Part shown: positions 41,083 through 49,573 of the stretch, one piece after another
Numbering within the stretch: the stretch's first letter is position 1
How the letters are laid out: each line of letters begins with the position of its first letter
Origin: DASVNK01 sp964478815
GTDB lineage: Bacteria > Verrucomicrobiota > Verrucomicrobiia > Limisphaerales > SXQI01
NCBI GenBank assembly: GCA_964478815.1
Contig: CAYZKY010000001.1
Coordinates: 1-64,000 of the forward strand
Length of the DNA: 64,000 nucleotides
Direction: 5' to 3'
Notes under the pieces: generated by a model
Seen by the model: only the letters and a program-made list of their open reading frames with translations
Databases searched by the model: none
Told to the model about the DNA's origin: nothing
Program-made: the position numbers and the translations under genes

Positions 41083-41865
41083 ATGTTACGCGCACTCTAT
41101 TCTTCCGCCACGGGCATGCAGGCCCAGCAACTGAATCTGGATGTCATCGCGAACAACCTCGCGAACGTCAACACGACGGGGTTCAAGAAGAGCCGGATCG
41201 AGTTTCAGGATTTGCTCTACCAAACCACCCGCGCCGCCGGGGCGGAAGCGGGCTCCGGCAACCAGTTGCCGACGGGATTGCAGATCGGGCATGGGTCGCG
41301 CGCCGTTTCGACTTCCAAGATTTTTACAAACGGCGAACTCAGCCAGACGGGGAGCAAGTGGGATGTGGCCATCCAAGGGGATGGTTTTTTCGAGGTGCAA
41401 TTGCCGGACGGCACGACGGCGTACACCCGGGACGGCGCCTTGAAGACCAATGCCACGGGGCAAATTACCACTAGCGATGGCTTGCCCGTTCAAGGCGGCT
41501 TCCAACCGGTTCCGACCGGGACAACCTCCGTCACGATCACTTCGAGCGGCGACGTGACCACCCTCGGGTCGGGAGGAGCGCAATCCTACCGGGTCCAGCT
41601 CGTTCGATTCTCGAATCCATCGGGACTCGATCCGATCGGGCGAAACCTGTTCCGCGAATCGCCGGCCTCGGGCGCGCCCGAATTGGGCAACCCCGGCGAA
41701 AACGGTTTTGGCGAGTTGCAGCAGGGGTTTGTCGAACTTTCCAATGTAAAGGTCGTGGAGGAAATGGTGAACCTCATCGTCGCGCAGCGGGCTTACGAAG
41801 TGAACTCGAAGGCCGTGCAGGCCGCCGACGACATGATGCAGCAGAGCAACAATTTACGGCGATAA
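41083..41865 (+). CDS. flgG: Flagellar distal rod protein FlgG
   Basis: A 260-residue protein with RALYSSATGMQAQQLNLDVIANNLANVNTTGFKKSRIEFQDLLYQTTRAAG at the N-terminus, the FlgG core LPTGLQIGHGSRAVSTSKIFTNGELSQTGSKWDVAIQGDGFFEV, and QGFVELSNVKVVEEMVNLIVAQRAYEVNSKAVQAADDMMQQSNNLRR at the C-terminus. Length and motifs are exactly those of FlgG. It forms the distal rod and follows flgF by 15 bases. Confidence 0.95.
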   Translation: MLRALYSSATGMQAQQLNLDVIANNLANVNTTGFKKSRIEFQDLLYQTTRAAGAEAGSGNQLPTGLQIGHGSRAVSTSKIFTNGELSQTGSKWDVAIQGDGFFEVQLPDGTTAYTRDGALKTNATGQITTSDGLPVQGGFQPVPTGTTSVTITSSGDVTTLGSGGAQSYRVQLVRFSNPSGLDPIGRNLFRESPASGAPELGNPGENGFGELQQGFVELSNVKVVEEMVNLIVAQRAYEVNSKAVQAADDMMQQSNNLRR

Positions 41866-41867
41866 GA

Positions 41868-42812
41868 ATGAATCGGCTGGGACGCATCGCGGTATTGGCA
41901 CTGGGACTCGCCTGGAGCGGAGTCGCAGCGGAACCATCTGCCACGACCGCGGAACCCGCCACGCTTCGACCGGAGGCGCAAGTCACCGGCGAAGGAGTTT
42001 TCCTGGAACAGCTTGTCACGGACGGAACGGCGGAGAAGGTGCGGCTGTGCGACGCGCCGCCGCTCGGACAGCGGCTGGTCCTGCCGCGAGCCAGGCTCAC
42101 CGCCCTGCTGGGAGAGAAGCACGCTGGCCGGACCTGGGCTGGGGCGGAGCAGGTGGTAGTGACGCGGGCCGCGCGCGTCCTGGAGGAACCGGAGCTGAAA
42201 ACCCTGCTCACGGCTGAACTGCAACGAGCGCATGTGCGGACCCGGGGAGAACTGCAAATCCGATGTTTGCGGCCCTGGACGCCGGCTTCCGTGCCGAACG
42301 AGCCGCTGGCGGTCAAGGTGGTGGAGCTGCCGCTGGCCGGAGTGACCGCGAACTTCATCGTTCGCTTCGAACTTCGGACAGAACACGAACTAATCGGACA
42401 ATGGCAGATGCCGTTGCAGGCCCAGATTTGGAACGACGTGTGGGTGGCGCGCTCGCTCGTGCCGAGGGGTGAATTGCTGCGGGACGCGGATTTAAGCAAG
42501 GAACGGCGGGATGTCATGACGCTGCGGGAAGCGATCGGCGGCTCCGCGGAATTGCCCGAGGGTGTGGAAGTGGCGTCGAGCCTGCCGCAGGGATCGGTCG
42601 TGCTGGCGTCGCACCTGCGGCTGCGTCCGCTGGTGCGGAGGGGGCAGATCGTCGAAGCCGTCCTGCAAGAGGGCGGCCTGGCCGTCACGTTAAAGGTGGA
42701 GGCGCTGGAGCATGGGGCGGCCGGGCAAGTGATCCGGGTTCGCAATTTGCAGAGCCGGCGCGAATTTCGAGGAAAGGTGGCAAATGAAGAAACGGTGCAT
42801 GCGATTCTATAG
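41868..42812 (+). CDS. flgA: P-ring assembly chaperone FlgA
   Basis: A 314-residue protein with a signal peptide (GRIAVLALGLAWSGVAAEP) and a C-terminal SAF/FlgA domain (VWVARSLVPRGELLRDADLSKERRDV...VVLASHLRLRPLVRRGQIVEAVLQEGGLAVTLKVEALEHGAAGQVIRVRNLQSRREFRGKVANEETV). FlgA folds FlgI in the periplasm for P-ring assembly. Its end overlaps flgH by 29 bases. The N-terminal half is diverged, as is common in FlgA. Confidence 0.88.
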   Translation: MNRLGRIAVLALGLAWSGVAAEPSATTAEPATLRPEAQVTGEGVFLEQLVTDGTAEKVRLCDAPPLGQRLVLPRARLTALLGEKHAGRTWAGAEQVVVTRAARVLEEPELKTLLTAELQRAHVRTRGELQIRCLRPWTPASVPNEPLAVKVVELPLAGVTANFIVRFELRTEHELIGQWQMPLQAQIWNDVWVARSLVPRGELLRDADLSKERRDVMTLREAIGGSAELPEGVEVASSLPQGSVVLASHLRLRPLVRRGQIVEAVLQEGGLAVTLKVEALEHGAAGQVIRVRNLQSRREFRGKVANEETVHAIL

Positions 42813-43413
42813 TGCAATCGGAGTAGCGATGACCCTGGCGGGTCCCGCGCTCCAGGCGGATTCTCTTTGGGCAAACGCGGCGGCGCCGCGGGCCATTACG
42901 AGCGACCGCAAGGCGCTGGCGGTGGGGGATATTCTCTCGATCTTGGTGCAGGAAAATACCGCGGCGAGCAAGGACACGAGCACCAAGACGGCCAAGAAGA
43001 CCGGCCTGGACGCCAGCATCAGCAGCTTTCTCTTCAGTCCGGGGGCCAGCAAGCTGCTGACGAAGAAGGGCCAGTTGCCGGCCATGAAGATGGACTCGAA
43101 CAACAGCTTCGACGGCAGCGGGCAGGTCAACAACAACGAGAAGATCGTCGCCCGGATCGCCGTGACGGTGATCGACGTCCTGCCCAACGGCAATCTGGTG
43201 GTGGAAGGCTCGCGGCAAACGGCCTTCTCCGGCGAAACCCAGGACGCGGTGCTGCGCGGCATCGTGCGGACGGCGGATATCGGCGCGAACAATACGGTCT
43301 ACAGCTACAACGTCGCCAATGCGACCATCCGCTACATTTCAAAAGGCGCCGCTTCCGACGGGAGCCGCAAGGGCTGGTTCACCAAGGTTTGGGATAAATT
43401 GACACCTTTCTAA
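42784..43413 (+). CDS. flgH: L-ring protein FlgH (no visible lipobox)
   Basis: A 209-residue protein with a signal-like N-terminus (MRFYSAIGVAMTLAGPALQADSLW) and the FlgH core (ITSDRKALAVGDILSILVQENTAASKDTSTKT...VNNNEKIVARIAVTVIDVLPNGNLVVEGSRQ). Most FlgH proteins are lipoproteins with a Cys after the signal peptide; I see none at that place (the only Cys is residue 5, before the hydrophobic core), so the L-ring may not be lipid-anchored. An in-frame ATG at residue 6 is an alternative start. It forms the outer-membrane ring for the rod. Confidence 0.85.
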   Translation: MKKRCMRFYSAIGVAMTLAGPALQADSLWANAAAPRAITSDRKALAVGDILSILVQENTAASKDTSTKTAKKTGLDASISSFLFSPGASKLLTKKGQLPAMKMDSNNSFDGSGQVNNNEKIVARIAVTVIDVLPNGNLVVEGSRQTAFSGETQDAVLRGIVRTADIGANNTVYSYNVANATIRYISKGAASDGSRKGWFTKVWDKLTPF

Positions 43414-44523
43414 GTGCGAGTCATGTGGCGAATTCTGGGATTATTGGGGCTATGGCTGGGCGCGAGCGCTTTCGCCGCCACCGGAGTGCGCGTGAAGGAC
43501 GTGGCCATCGTGGCTGGAGCCCGGGACAATCAATTGGTCGGGTACGGATTGGTGGTCGGGCTGGCGGGCGATGGGGACAAGAACATGGTCTACACCGTGC
43601 AATCCATCGCCAATATGCTGCAACGGTTCGGCGTGACGGTGCCGGCTTCGACCTTGCAGTCCAAGAATGTGGCAGCCGTGATGGTGACGGCCAGCATTCC
43701 GGCCTTCGCCAAGAATGGGGCGCGGATCGATGTGAACGTGTCGTCTCTGGGGGACGCGAAAACGTTGCAGGGCGGCGTGCTGCTCCAAACGCCGCTGGCC
43801 GGCGCGGATGGGCAGGTTTACGCGGTGGCGCAGGGGCCGCTCTCGGTCGGCGGATTTTCGGCCGGCCAGGGGGGCGGTGGTGGAGCGTCGGTCCAGAAAA
43901 ATCACCCCACCGTGGCGCAGATCATCAACGGGGCGCTGGTTGAGAAGGAGATTCCGGCCACGATCGTGCGGGATAACAAGGTGGAGTTGCTCCTGCGCGA
44001 GCCCGATTTTACCTCCGCTTTCCGGGCCGCTCAGGCGGTGAACCAGATCTTTCCCGGATCGGCCCGCGCGCTGGATTCGAGCACGGTGCGCGTCGCGGTG
44101 CCGGCCGGGCTGGCCGCGTCGCCGATCGAGTTCATCGCGCAACTGGAGGCCATCGAACTGGTGCCGGACACGGCCGCGCGGATCATCATCAACGAACGAA
44201 CGGGGACGATCGTGGCGAACTCGCGCATCCGGATTTCCAATTGCGCGGTGTCGCACGGGAATTTGACGATTAATATCGCCAGCACGCAGGACGTGAGCCA
44301 GCCCGCGCCCTTCAGCCAGACGGGAACGACGGCGACGACCGAGCGGACGGATGTCACGGCGAACGAAGCAAAGGGCTCGCTCGTGCCGATTCCCGAAGCG
44401 CCCTCGGTGGAGCGGGTGGCTTCATCCTTGAACGCGCTGGGTGTGACGCCCAGGGACATGATCGTTATTTTTCAGGCGATGAAACAGGCCGGCGCGCTGC
44501 AGGCGGAACTCATCATCCGATGA
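43414..44523 (+). CDS. flgI: P-ring protein FlgI
   Basis: A 369-residue periplasmic protein with signal peptide (WRILGLLGLWLGASAFAA) and the FlgI start of the mature protein, VRVKDVAIVAGARDNQLVGYGLVVGLAGDGDK. Conserved features include NVAAVMVTASIPAFAKNGARIDVNVSSLGDAKTLQGGVLLQTPLAGADGQVYAVAQGPLSVGGF. It is assembled around the rod with FlgA help. GTG is the listed start; an ATG nine bases later is an alternative that loses one Arg from the signal region. Confidence 0.92.
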   Translation: MRVMWRILGLLGLWLGASAFAATGVRVKDVAIVAGARDNQLVGYGLVVGLAGDGDKNMVYTVQSIANMLQRFGVTVPASTLQSKNVAAVMVTASIPAFAKNGARIDVNVSSLGDAKTLQGGVLLQTPLAGADGQVYAVAQGPLSVGGFSAGQGGGGGASVQKNHPTVAQIINGALVEKEIPATIVRDNKVELLLREPDFTSAFRAAQAVNQIFPGSARALDSSTVRVAVPAGLAASPIEFIAQLEAIELVPDTAARIIINERTGTIVANSRIRISNCAVSHGNLTINIASTQDVSQPAPFSQTGTTATTERTDVTANEAKGSLVPIPEAPSVERVASSLNALGVTPRDMIVIFQAMKQAGALQAELIIR

Positions 44524-44852
44524 CGACCGCCGGCATAACTTCGGGAGGGGTGTCGACCACGGCGCTGGAGAATTTCGCCGCCCGGCCGAACGTGCCGGAA
44601 TCGGAGAAGGTGGCGGGCGTGGCGCGAGAATTCGAAGCGCTGCTCATGCGGCAGATTCTGACGGAAGCGCGCAAGCCGATGTTCGCCTCCGGCTTGATGC
44701 CGAAAGATCAAGGGAAAGGGATTTACGACGATCTGGTCAATTTCCAGCTCGCCCAGTCCATCAGCTCATCGGGAACGCTGGGCCTGGCGGATCAGCTCGA
44801 GAAACAATTAGGGAGACAATTGCAGGCCGGGGCCGTTCCGGCGAAATCGTGA
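44520..44852 (+). CDS. flgJ: Rod-binding protein FlgJ (N-domain only)
   Basis: A 110-residue protein that has only the rod-capping domain of FlgJ (KVAGVAREFEALLMRQILTEARKPMFASGLMPKDQGKGIYDDLVNFQLAQSISSSGTLGLADQLEKQL). The muramidase domain present in enteric FlgJ is absent, as in many other phyla, so a separate peptidoglycan hydrolase is expected elsewhere. Overlaps flgI as ATGA and the next gene by TGATG. Confidence 0.88.
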   Translation: MTTAGITSGGVSTTALENFAARPNVPESEKVAGVAREFEALLMRQILTEARKPMFASGLMPKDQGKGIYDDLVNFQLAQSISSSGTLGLADQLEKQLGRQLQAGAVPAKS

Positions 44853-45346
44853 TGCATAGCGTCGATATTTTGGTGGATTCCCTCCGGCATGAATTGCAGC
44901 AGTACGGCGAAGCGCTGGCCTTGCTGGAGGAGCAACAGGAGTTGATCGTCCAACGGGCGGCCGGCGGCGTGATGAACAGCGTCGCGGCCATCCAGACGCA
45001 GGCGCATCAACTGCTCGTGGCGCGGGAACAGCGGGCTTCGCTGCAGAAGGAACTGGCGCACGAGCTGCGGCTGGCGGAAGACGCAACGCTGGCGGATTTG
45101 ATCCAGCGCTTGCCGCCGCAGTACCAGCCGCTTGTCCAATCGCTCCTGGAGGAAAACAACCAGTTGCTCTTCAAGGTGAGGCAGCGCGCGAAGCAGAATC
45201 ATGTGCTGCTGAACCGGTCTCTGGAACTGATGCAATCGTTGATCCGATCGCTGCTGCCGGCCGGGGCCGGAGTGGTTTATACGGCAGGGGGAGATCTCGC
45301 CTCGCCGATCTTCGACCGCGAACCGAATTTTCAAGCGATCGGCTGA
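44852..45346 (+). CDS. flgN: Export chaperone FlgN
   Basis: A 164-residue helical protein that starts HSVDILVDSLRHELQQYGEALALLEEQQELIVQ, the FlgN pattern. It keeps FlgK and FlgL soluble and brings them to FlhA. It lies directly before flgK and overlaps flgJ by TGATG. The GTG three bases before the ATG is a weaker alternative. Confidence 0.82.
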   Translation: MHSVDILVDSLRHELQQYGEALALLEEQQELIVQRAAGGVMNSVAAIQTQAHQLLVAREQRASLQKELAHELRLAEDATLADLIQRLPPQYQPLVQSLLEENNQLLFKVRQRAKQNHVLLNRSLELMQSLIRSLLPAGAGVVYTAGGDLASPIFDREPNFQAIG

Positions 45347-45349
45347 TTT

Positions 45350-46768
45350 ATGCTGGGTCTTTTCGGTGCGATCAACATGGGAACCCGGGCGCTGCAAAAT
45401 CAGCAACTGGGGATCGAAGTGACCGGGCATAACCTGGCGAACGTCAGCAATCCGGCGTACCGCCGTCAACGCCTGGAATTGACGACCGCGGATACGTTGC
45501 CGACCCCGCTGGGGCCGCAGGGTCTGGGGAGCCATGCGGTGGGCATCACGCAAATGCGGGATGCCTTGCTGGACGCGCGCATTCAGCAGGAGCTGAGCCT
45601 TTCCGGGTATCTCGAGGCGCAGCAACAGGCGCTGGAATATGCCCAATCGAACCTCGGGCAAGAGATCGACCGCACGGCTTCGGCCGCGGGCGCTTCCGGA
45701 ACATCGTCCGGCCAGTTCGGGCTGGCGGAAGGACTCAGTTCGTTCTTCAACGCCTTCCAGAGTCTTTCCACCAATCCAACCTCGCCGGCCGAACGGCAGG
45801 TGCTGCTGCTGAAAGCCCAGGATCTGGTGGCGGACTTCAACCAGACCCACGCCCGGCTCGAGGTCATCGAAGCCTCGATGAACGACACCGTGCGGAGCGA
45901 TCTGAACAAGGTGAATGAATTGCTCACCACGATCGCCCGCTTGAACGACGACATTCGGAATACCGAGAACTCCACCAACGGCGTCGCCAACGATCTGCGG
46001 GATACACGGCAGGCCACCGTCGAGGAGCTGTCGCGGCTGGTGGATCTCGAGGTCACCGAATCGGCCGAAGGGGCTTGCAACATCGCGATCGGCGGCGTCT
46101 CGGTCGTCGAGGACAAGCATGTGCTCGAAACGCTCGAGACCTACGATCCCGGCGACGGCCGGCTGTTGGTCCGGGCGGCGAACGGCCCCGGCTTGACCTT
46201 GTCGGGCGGACGTCTGCAAGGAACGATCGAGGCGCGCGATGGCGCCCTGGCCAAGTTGCAAACCTCGATCGACACCCTGGCGGCGAACCTGATCTCCGAA
46301 GTCAACAGCCTGCACGCCGGCGGGTATGGGCTCGATGGCGCCACGGGCCGCAATTTCTTCGCCGGCACGGACGCCGCCAGCATCGTGCTGGATGCCGCGT
46401 TGCAGGACAATCCGGCGGCGATTCAGGCGAGCGGCGTCCTCGGCGAAGTCGGCGACAACCAGGTAGCGCTCGGCCTGGCCCGGCTGGCGACGGCCCGGCA
46501 GGCCGCGCTGGAAAATCAGAGTTTCTCGGAATACTTCGGTTCGACCACCGCCTCCCTCGGCCAGACGCTCGCCTCGGCGAACGGGCAGGCCGCCACGCAG
46601 AAAGTCGTGGAATCGATGCTGCTGCGGCAGCGCGATTCGATCGTCGGCGTATCGCTGGACGAAGAAATGACCAACATGATGCAGTATCAGCGGGCGTTTC
46701 AGGCCTCGGCGAAATTCATCAATACCATCGACGAGCTTTTTGAAACGGTCCTCTCGCTGAAGCGGTAA
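45350..46768 (+). CDS. flgK: Hook-filament junction protein FlgK
   Basis: A 472-residue protein with N-terminal AINMGTRALQNQQLGIEVTGHNLANVSNPAYRRQRLELTTAD, a central region, and C-terminal ...LDEEMTNMMQYQRAFQASAKFINTIDELFETVLSLKR, the FlgK signatures. Length is near the low end for FlgK. It follows flgN after three bases and precedes flgL, forming the hook-associated pair. Confidence 0.93.
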   Translation: MLGLFGAINMGTRALQNQQLGIEVTGHNLANVSNPAYRRQRLELTTADTLPTPLGPQGLGSHAVGITQMRDALLDARIQQELSLSGYLEAQQQALEYAQSNLGQEIDRTASAAGASGTSSGQFGLAEGLSSFFNAFQSLSTNPTSPAERQVLLLKAQDLVADFNQTHARLEVIEASMNDTVRSDLNKVNELLTTIARLNDDIRNTENSTNGVANDLRDTRQATVEELSRLVDLEVTESAEGACNIAIGGVSVVEDKHVLETLETYDPGDGRLLVRAANGPGLTLSGGRLQGTIEARDGALAKLQTSIDTLAANLISEVNSLHAGGYGLDGATGRNFFAGTDAASIVLDAALQDNPAAIQASGVLGEVGDNQVALGLARLATARQAALENQSFSEYFGSTTASLGQTLASANGQAATQKVVESMLLRQRDSIVGVSLDEEMTNMMQYQRAFQASAKFINTIDELFETVLSLKR

Positions 46769-46788
46769 CACCCTGAATCCTCGATTTT

Positions 46789-47724
46789 ATGCGCGTCACC
46801 TCCCACACCTTCCCCGACAGCCTGATCCAGCAACTGACGCGCCTGACCATTACGCAGAACCGCCTGCAAACGCAGGCCTCCACCGGCCAGCGCATCCAGC
46901 TTCCTTCGGACGATCCGGCCGCGGTGCGGCGCGTGCTCGATTTGCAGGCCCAGGGAGCTTCGACAAATCAGTACCAACGCAATATTTCGACGCTGGAGGA
47001 AATCACCCAGACCGGTTACACGGCCTTGCGGGCCCTGAAGAACGTCTCCGACCGCGCCGGCGAAATCGTCATCCTGGCGGACGGCACCAAGTCTCCCGCC
47101 GAACTGTCCATCTTCGCGACGGAGATCGATTCGCTGATCGAGCAGGGAGTGGGGGCGGTGAACGCCAAGTTTCGCGAAGAATATATTTTCGGCGGAAACC
47201 GATCCGATCAACCGCCCTTCGAGATCGTCTACGACGCCGGAGGACGCATTACCGGCGTGAATTATCAGGGCAGTGCCAACACGAACGAGTATGAAATCGG
47301 GCCGGACGTTCTGATCGCACCTCACTCTGTCGGCTCGAACAACAGCGGTTCCGGCGCGCGGGGACTCGTCACGGATTCTCGCTCCGGCGCGGATCTTTTC
47401 AACCACCTGATTGAGTTGCGCGACCACCTGGCGGCAGGCGACACGGCGGCGATTTCCGCGACGGACAAAGCGGCCTTCGCGGACGATGAGGACAACCTTC
47501 TCTTTCACATCGGGAACATCGGCGCCGTGCTCGACCGGTTGAATGCGGCAGAGGCTTCGGTCCAACAGCGAGGCGAATCGATCGAGCAAAGTATTTCCAC
47601 GGAAGTGGATGCGGACCTGGCTCAGACTCTGGTGCGGCTGACCGAAACGCAAACGGCCTACCAGGCCGCCCTCCAAAGCGGCGCCCGGGTTCTCGGCCAA
47701 AGCCTGCTGGATTACCTCCGCTAG
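46789..47724 (+). CDS. flgL: Hook-filament junction protein FlgL
   Basis: A 311-residue flagellin-like protein: N-terminal LIQQLTRLTITQNRLQTQASTGQRIQLPSDDPAAVRRVLDLQAQ and C-terminal AQTLVRLTETQTAYQAALQSGARVLGQSLLDYLR. FlgL makes the second ring of the junction. It is the last gene of the flgF operon; a 290-base gap follows. Confidence 0.92.
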   Translation: MRVTSHTFPDSLIQQLTRLTITQNRLQTQASTGQRIQLPSDDPAAVRRVLDLQAQGASTNQYQRNISTLEEITQTGYTALRALKNVSDRAGEIVILADGTKSPAELSIFATEIDSLIEQGVGAVNAKFREEYIFGGNRSDQPPFEIVYDAGGRITGVNYQGSANTNEYEIGPDVLIAPHSVGSNNSGSGARGLVTDSRSGADLFNHLIELRDHLAAGDTAAISATDKAAFADDEDNLLFHIGNIGAVLDRLNAAEASVQQRGESIEQSISTEVDADLAQTLVRLTETQTAYQAALQSGARVLGQSLLDYLR

Positions 47725-48014
47725 GAGGCCCTCCCCTTACCAACTTCCGCAAGCAGATCACGGCGGCCGTCTCGCGCTGTCTTTCGGCATCTTCCGTTCG
47801 CTGACCTCCTTAGAACCTTGACGATTTCCCTGCGGGAACGTCCATGTCCCGGCAAGTCCTGCCTCGCTCTCGAGCCGTCCTATTGAAAGTGCTGCACGCA
47901 CCGGATTTGGCCTGGCAACGCTCTCTTTAAGGGCGGCGGCGGCCCTGCGAAAATTGCCCAAAACGGGCTGGCACGCCCGTTGCTATGCCTTGGATCGAGC
48001 TTGTTAAAAGCCAC
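47725..48014. other. 290-base intergenic region carrying the fliW promoter
   Basis: No convincing gene. The second half holds the best sigma-54 promoter of the window. The first half is Cys/Thr-codon-like by composition but has no supported frame. An inverted repeat AACGGGC-TGGCAC-GCCCGTT (47962-47981) covers the sigma-54 -24 element and could be an operator. Confidence 0.5.
47969..47984 (+). promoter_or_regulatory. Sigma-54 promoter for fliW-csrA-fliC (perfect consensus)
   Basis: TGGCACG-CCCG-TTGCT matches the full -24/-12 consensus with ten bases between GG and GC. Transcription would begin near 47995. That excludes a start codon at 47985 and fixes the fliW start at the ATG 20 bases downstream of the start point. 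Confidence 0.85.
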
Positions 48015-48455
48015 ATGAGAGTCACGGATAACCTCGTAGCCGAGCCCTTGGTCAGCCCCGCTGAGCAAGACGCTCAGGAGATTTGCCTGCCCCTGGGTCT
48101 GCTCGGGTTCGAGCAAAACACGCGCTATGGACTGTTCGGACGGGAAGGGGAGGAACCGTTCGTCTGGCTCCAGATGCTGGAAGAGCCCGGACTGTCATTC
48201 CTGCTCGTTCCTCCCTTTGATATCATGCCGACCTACCGGCCCGAACTGCGGCCGGAGGATGTCGGTTTTCTCGGACTGAGCTCACCCGCCGACGCGGTGG
48301 TGTGGGCGATCGCCACGGTGCGCGGATCGCGGCGGACAGCCAATCTCAAGGGCCCCATCGTGATGAACCGCCGAACGCTCCGGGCCAAACAAATCATCCC
48401 GGTCAACGCCGCCAACTACCAAACCGACTACCCGCTCCTGGTCGCCTCCAACTAA
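48015..48455 (+). CDS. fliW: Flagellar assembly factor FliW
   Basis: A 146-residue protein of FliW type: ICLPLGLLGFEQNTRYGLFGREGEEPFVWLQMLEEPGLSFLLVPPFDIMPTYRPEL and a C-terminal NLKGPIVMNRRTLRAKQIIPVNAANYQTDYPLL. FliW binds CsrA and is displaced by flagellin, linking flagellin translation to secretion. The start is the ATG behind the mapped sigma-54 site rather than a longer frame that begins before transcription would. csrA follows after eight bases. Confidence 0.92.
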   Translation: MRVTDNLVAEPLVSPAEQDAQEICLPLGLLGFEQNTRYGLFGREGEEPFVWLQMLEEPGLSFLLVPPFDIMPTYRPELRPEDVGFLGLSSPADAVVWAIATVRGSRRTANLKGPIVMNRRTLRAKQIIPVNAANYQTDYPLLVASN

Positions 48456-48463
48456 TTTCAGCC

Positions 48464-48736
48464 ATGCTCGTCCTCACCCGCAAACTCAACGAAAACATCC
48501 TGATCGGCGACGACATCGTCGTGAAGGTCCTGAAGATGGGATTGGAAAGCATCCGTATCGGCATTCAAGCCCCGTCGGATGTGCCGGTCCATCGGCAGGA
48601 GATCTACGAAGAAATTCGCAACAGCAATCAGCAGGCCGTGACGGAACACGGCCAGGCTCTCCCGAAAATCAAACAAAAAGCGCGCCGCACGCCGCGGCCG
48701 ATCACGGAAGAGTCACACCAAAACCCGCAGATATAA
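48464..48736 (+). CDS. csrA: Translational regulator CsrA
   Basis: A 90-residue protein beginning LVLTRKLNENILIGDDIVVKVLKMGLESIRIGIQAPSDVPVHRQEIYEEI, the full CsrA fold with the RNA-binding beta strands. It has a basic C-terminal extension (KIKQKARRTPRPITEES) longer than in E. coli CsrA, as in other FliW-partnered versions. It binds ANGGA motifs and blocks ribosomes. Between fliW and fliC, it is set for the FliW-CsrA-flagellin partner switch. Confidence 0.93.
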   Translation: MLVLTRKLNENILIGDDIVVKVLKMGLESIRIGIQAPSDVPVHRQEIYEEIRNSNQQAVTEHGQALPKIKQKARRTPRPITEESHQNPQI

Positions 48737-48740
48737 CGTT

Positions 48741-48745
48741 AGGGA
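48741..48745 (+). promoter_or_regulatory. Candidate CsrA site over the fliC ribosome-binding site
   Basis: AGGGA matches the CsrA core (ANGGA) and is the likely ribosome-binding site of fliC. A second ANGGA (ACGGA at 48704-48708) lies 37 bases upstream, inside csrA. Two sites in that arrangement resemble the hag leader of Bacillus subtilis. Confidence 0.45.
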
Positions 48746-48756
48746 GTAGCTAGTCT

Positions 48757-49560
48757 ATGGTCATCAATACGAACACCCAGGCGCAAGCGGCCGCCTCCAA
48801 CCTCTCCACCAGCCAAACGATGCTGAGCAAGTCGCTCTCGCGGCTCAGCTCGGGGCAAAAAATCGTCACGCCGGACGACGACGCCGCCGGCCTCGCCGTG
48901 GCCATGCGCCTCGACGCGCAGGTCAAGCGCCTCGACGCGGCGCGCAACAATGTCGGCAATGCCATTTCCTTTTCGCAGGTGCAGGATGGCTTTCTCATGC
49001 GGATCGGCAAAACGCTGGATCGGATGAGCGAGCTGGCCATCCTCGCGCAGGACGTCACCAAGTCGGACGCCGACCGCGCCCTGTATCAAGAGGAATACGC
49101 CCAGCTTTCCTCGTACATCGGCAATGCCGCCGACAAGGATTTCAACGGCGTGAGCCTGTTTTCCGCGTCCTCGCTCGATGTCACCATCGATTCCGAGGGC
49201 AGCACCTTCGCCATGTCCGGAGTCAACCTCGATCTGGCCGGTTATACGGACGCCCTCGGCGCCAGTATTTCGACCCGTTCCAACGCGATGGGCGCGCTGG
49301 AAGATGTGCGCACCGCCATTACTCAATTGGCGAGCGATCGCGCCCGCATCGGCGCCTACCAGGCCCGCCTCAACGCCACCTCGGCGCAGTTGTCGGTGAC
49401 GCGCGAGAATCTTTCCTCCGCCAGTTCGCGCATTCAAGACGTGAACATCGCGGAGGAATCGACCCAGTACGCGCGCTATAACATTCTCGTGCAGTCCGGC
49501 ACGGCCATGCTGGCGCAGGCCAATCAACTGCCGCAAAGCGTGCTTCGTCTCTTGCAGTAA
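48757..49560 (+). CDS. fliC: Flagellin FliC (small)
   Basis: A 267-residue flagellin that keeps the conserved ends: VINTNTQAQAAASNLSTSQTMLSKSLSRLSSGQKIVTPDDDAAGLAVAMRLDAQVKRL and SSASSRIQDVNIAEESTQYARYNILVQSGTAMLAQANQLPQSVLRLLQ. The middle is only a short D1 loop, so the outer D2/D3 domains are missing. Ser and Thr in the central region (FSASSLDVTIDSEGSTF) could carry glycans. It is co-transcribed with fliW-csrA and precedes the mega-glycosyltransferase by 43 bases. Only one flagellin gene is seen in the window. Confidence 0.94.
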   Translation: MVINTNTQAQAAASNLSTSQTMLSKSLSRLSSGQKIVTPDDDAAGLAVAMRLDAQVKRLDAARNNVGNAISFSQVQDGFLMRIGKTLDRMSELAILAQDVTKSDADRALYQEEYAQLSSYIGNAADKDFNGVSLFSASSLDVTIDSEGSTFAMSGVNLDLAGYTDALGASISTRSNAMGALEDVRTAITQLASDRARIGAYQARLNATSAQLSVTRENLSSASSRIQDVNIAEESTQYARYNILVQSGTAMLAQANQLPQSVLRLLQ

Positions 49561-49573
49561 TCGCCTCCTACCC

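Noticed and set aside
47985..48014. FliW start ten codons upstream
   Set aside because: It lies before the start of transcription predicted by the perfect sigma-54 promoter.
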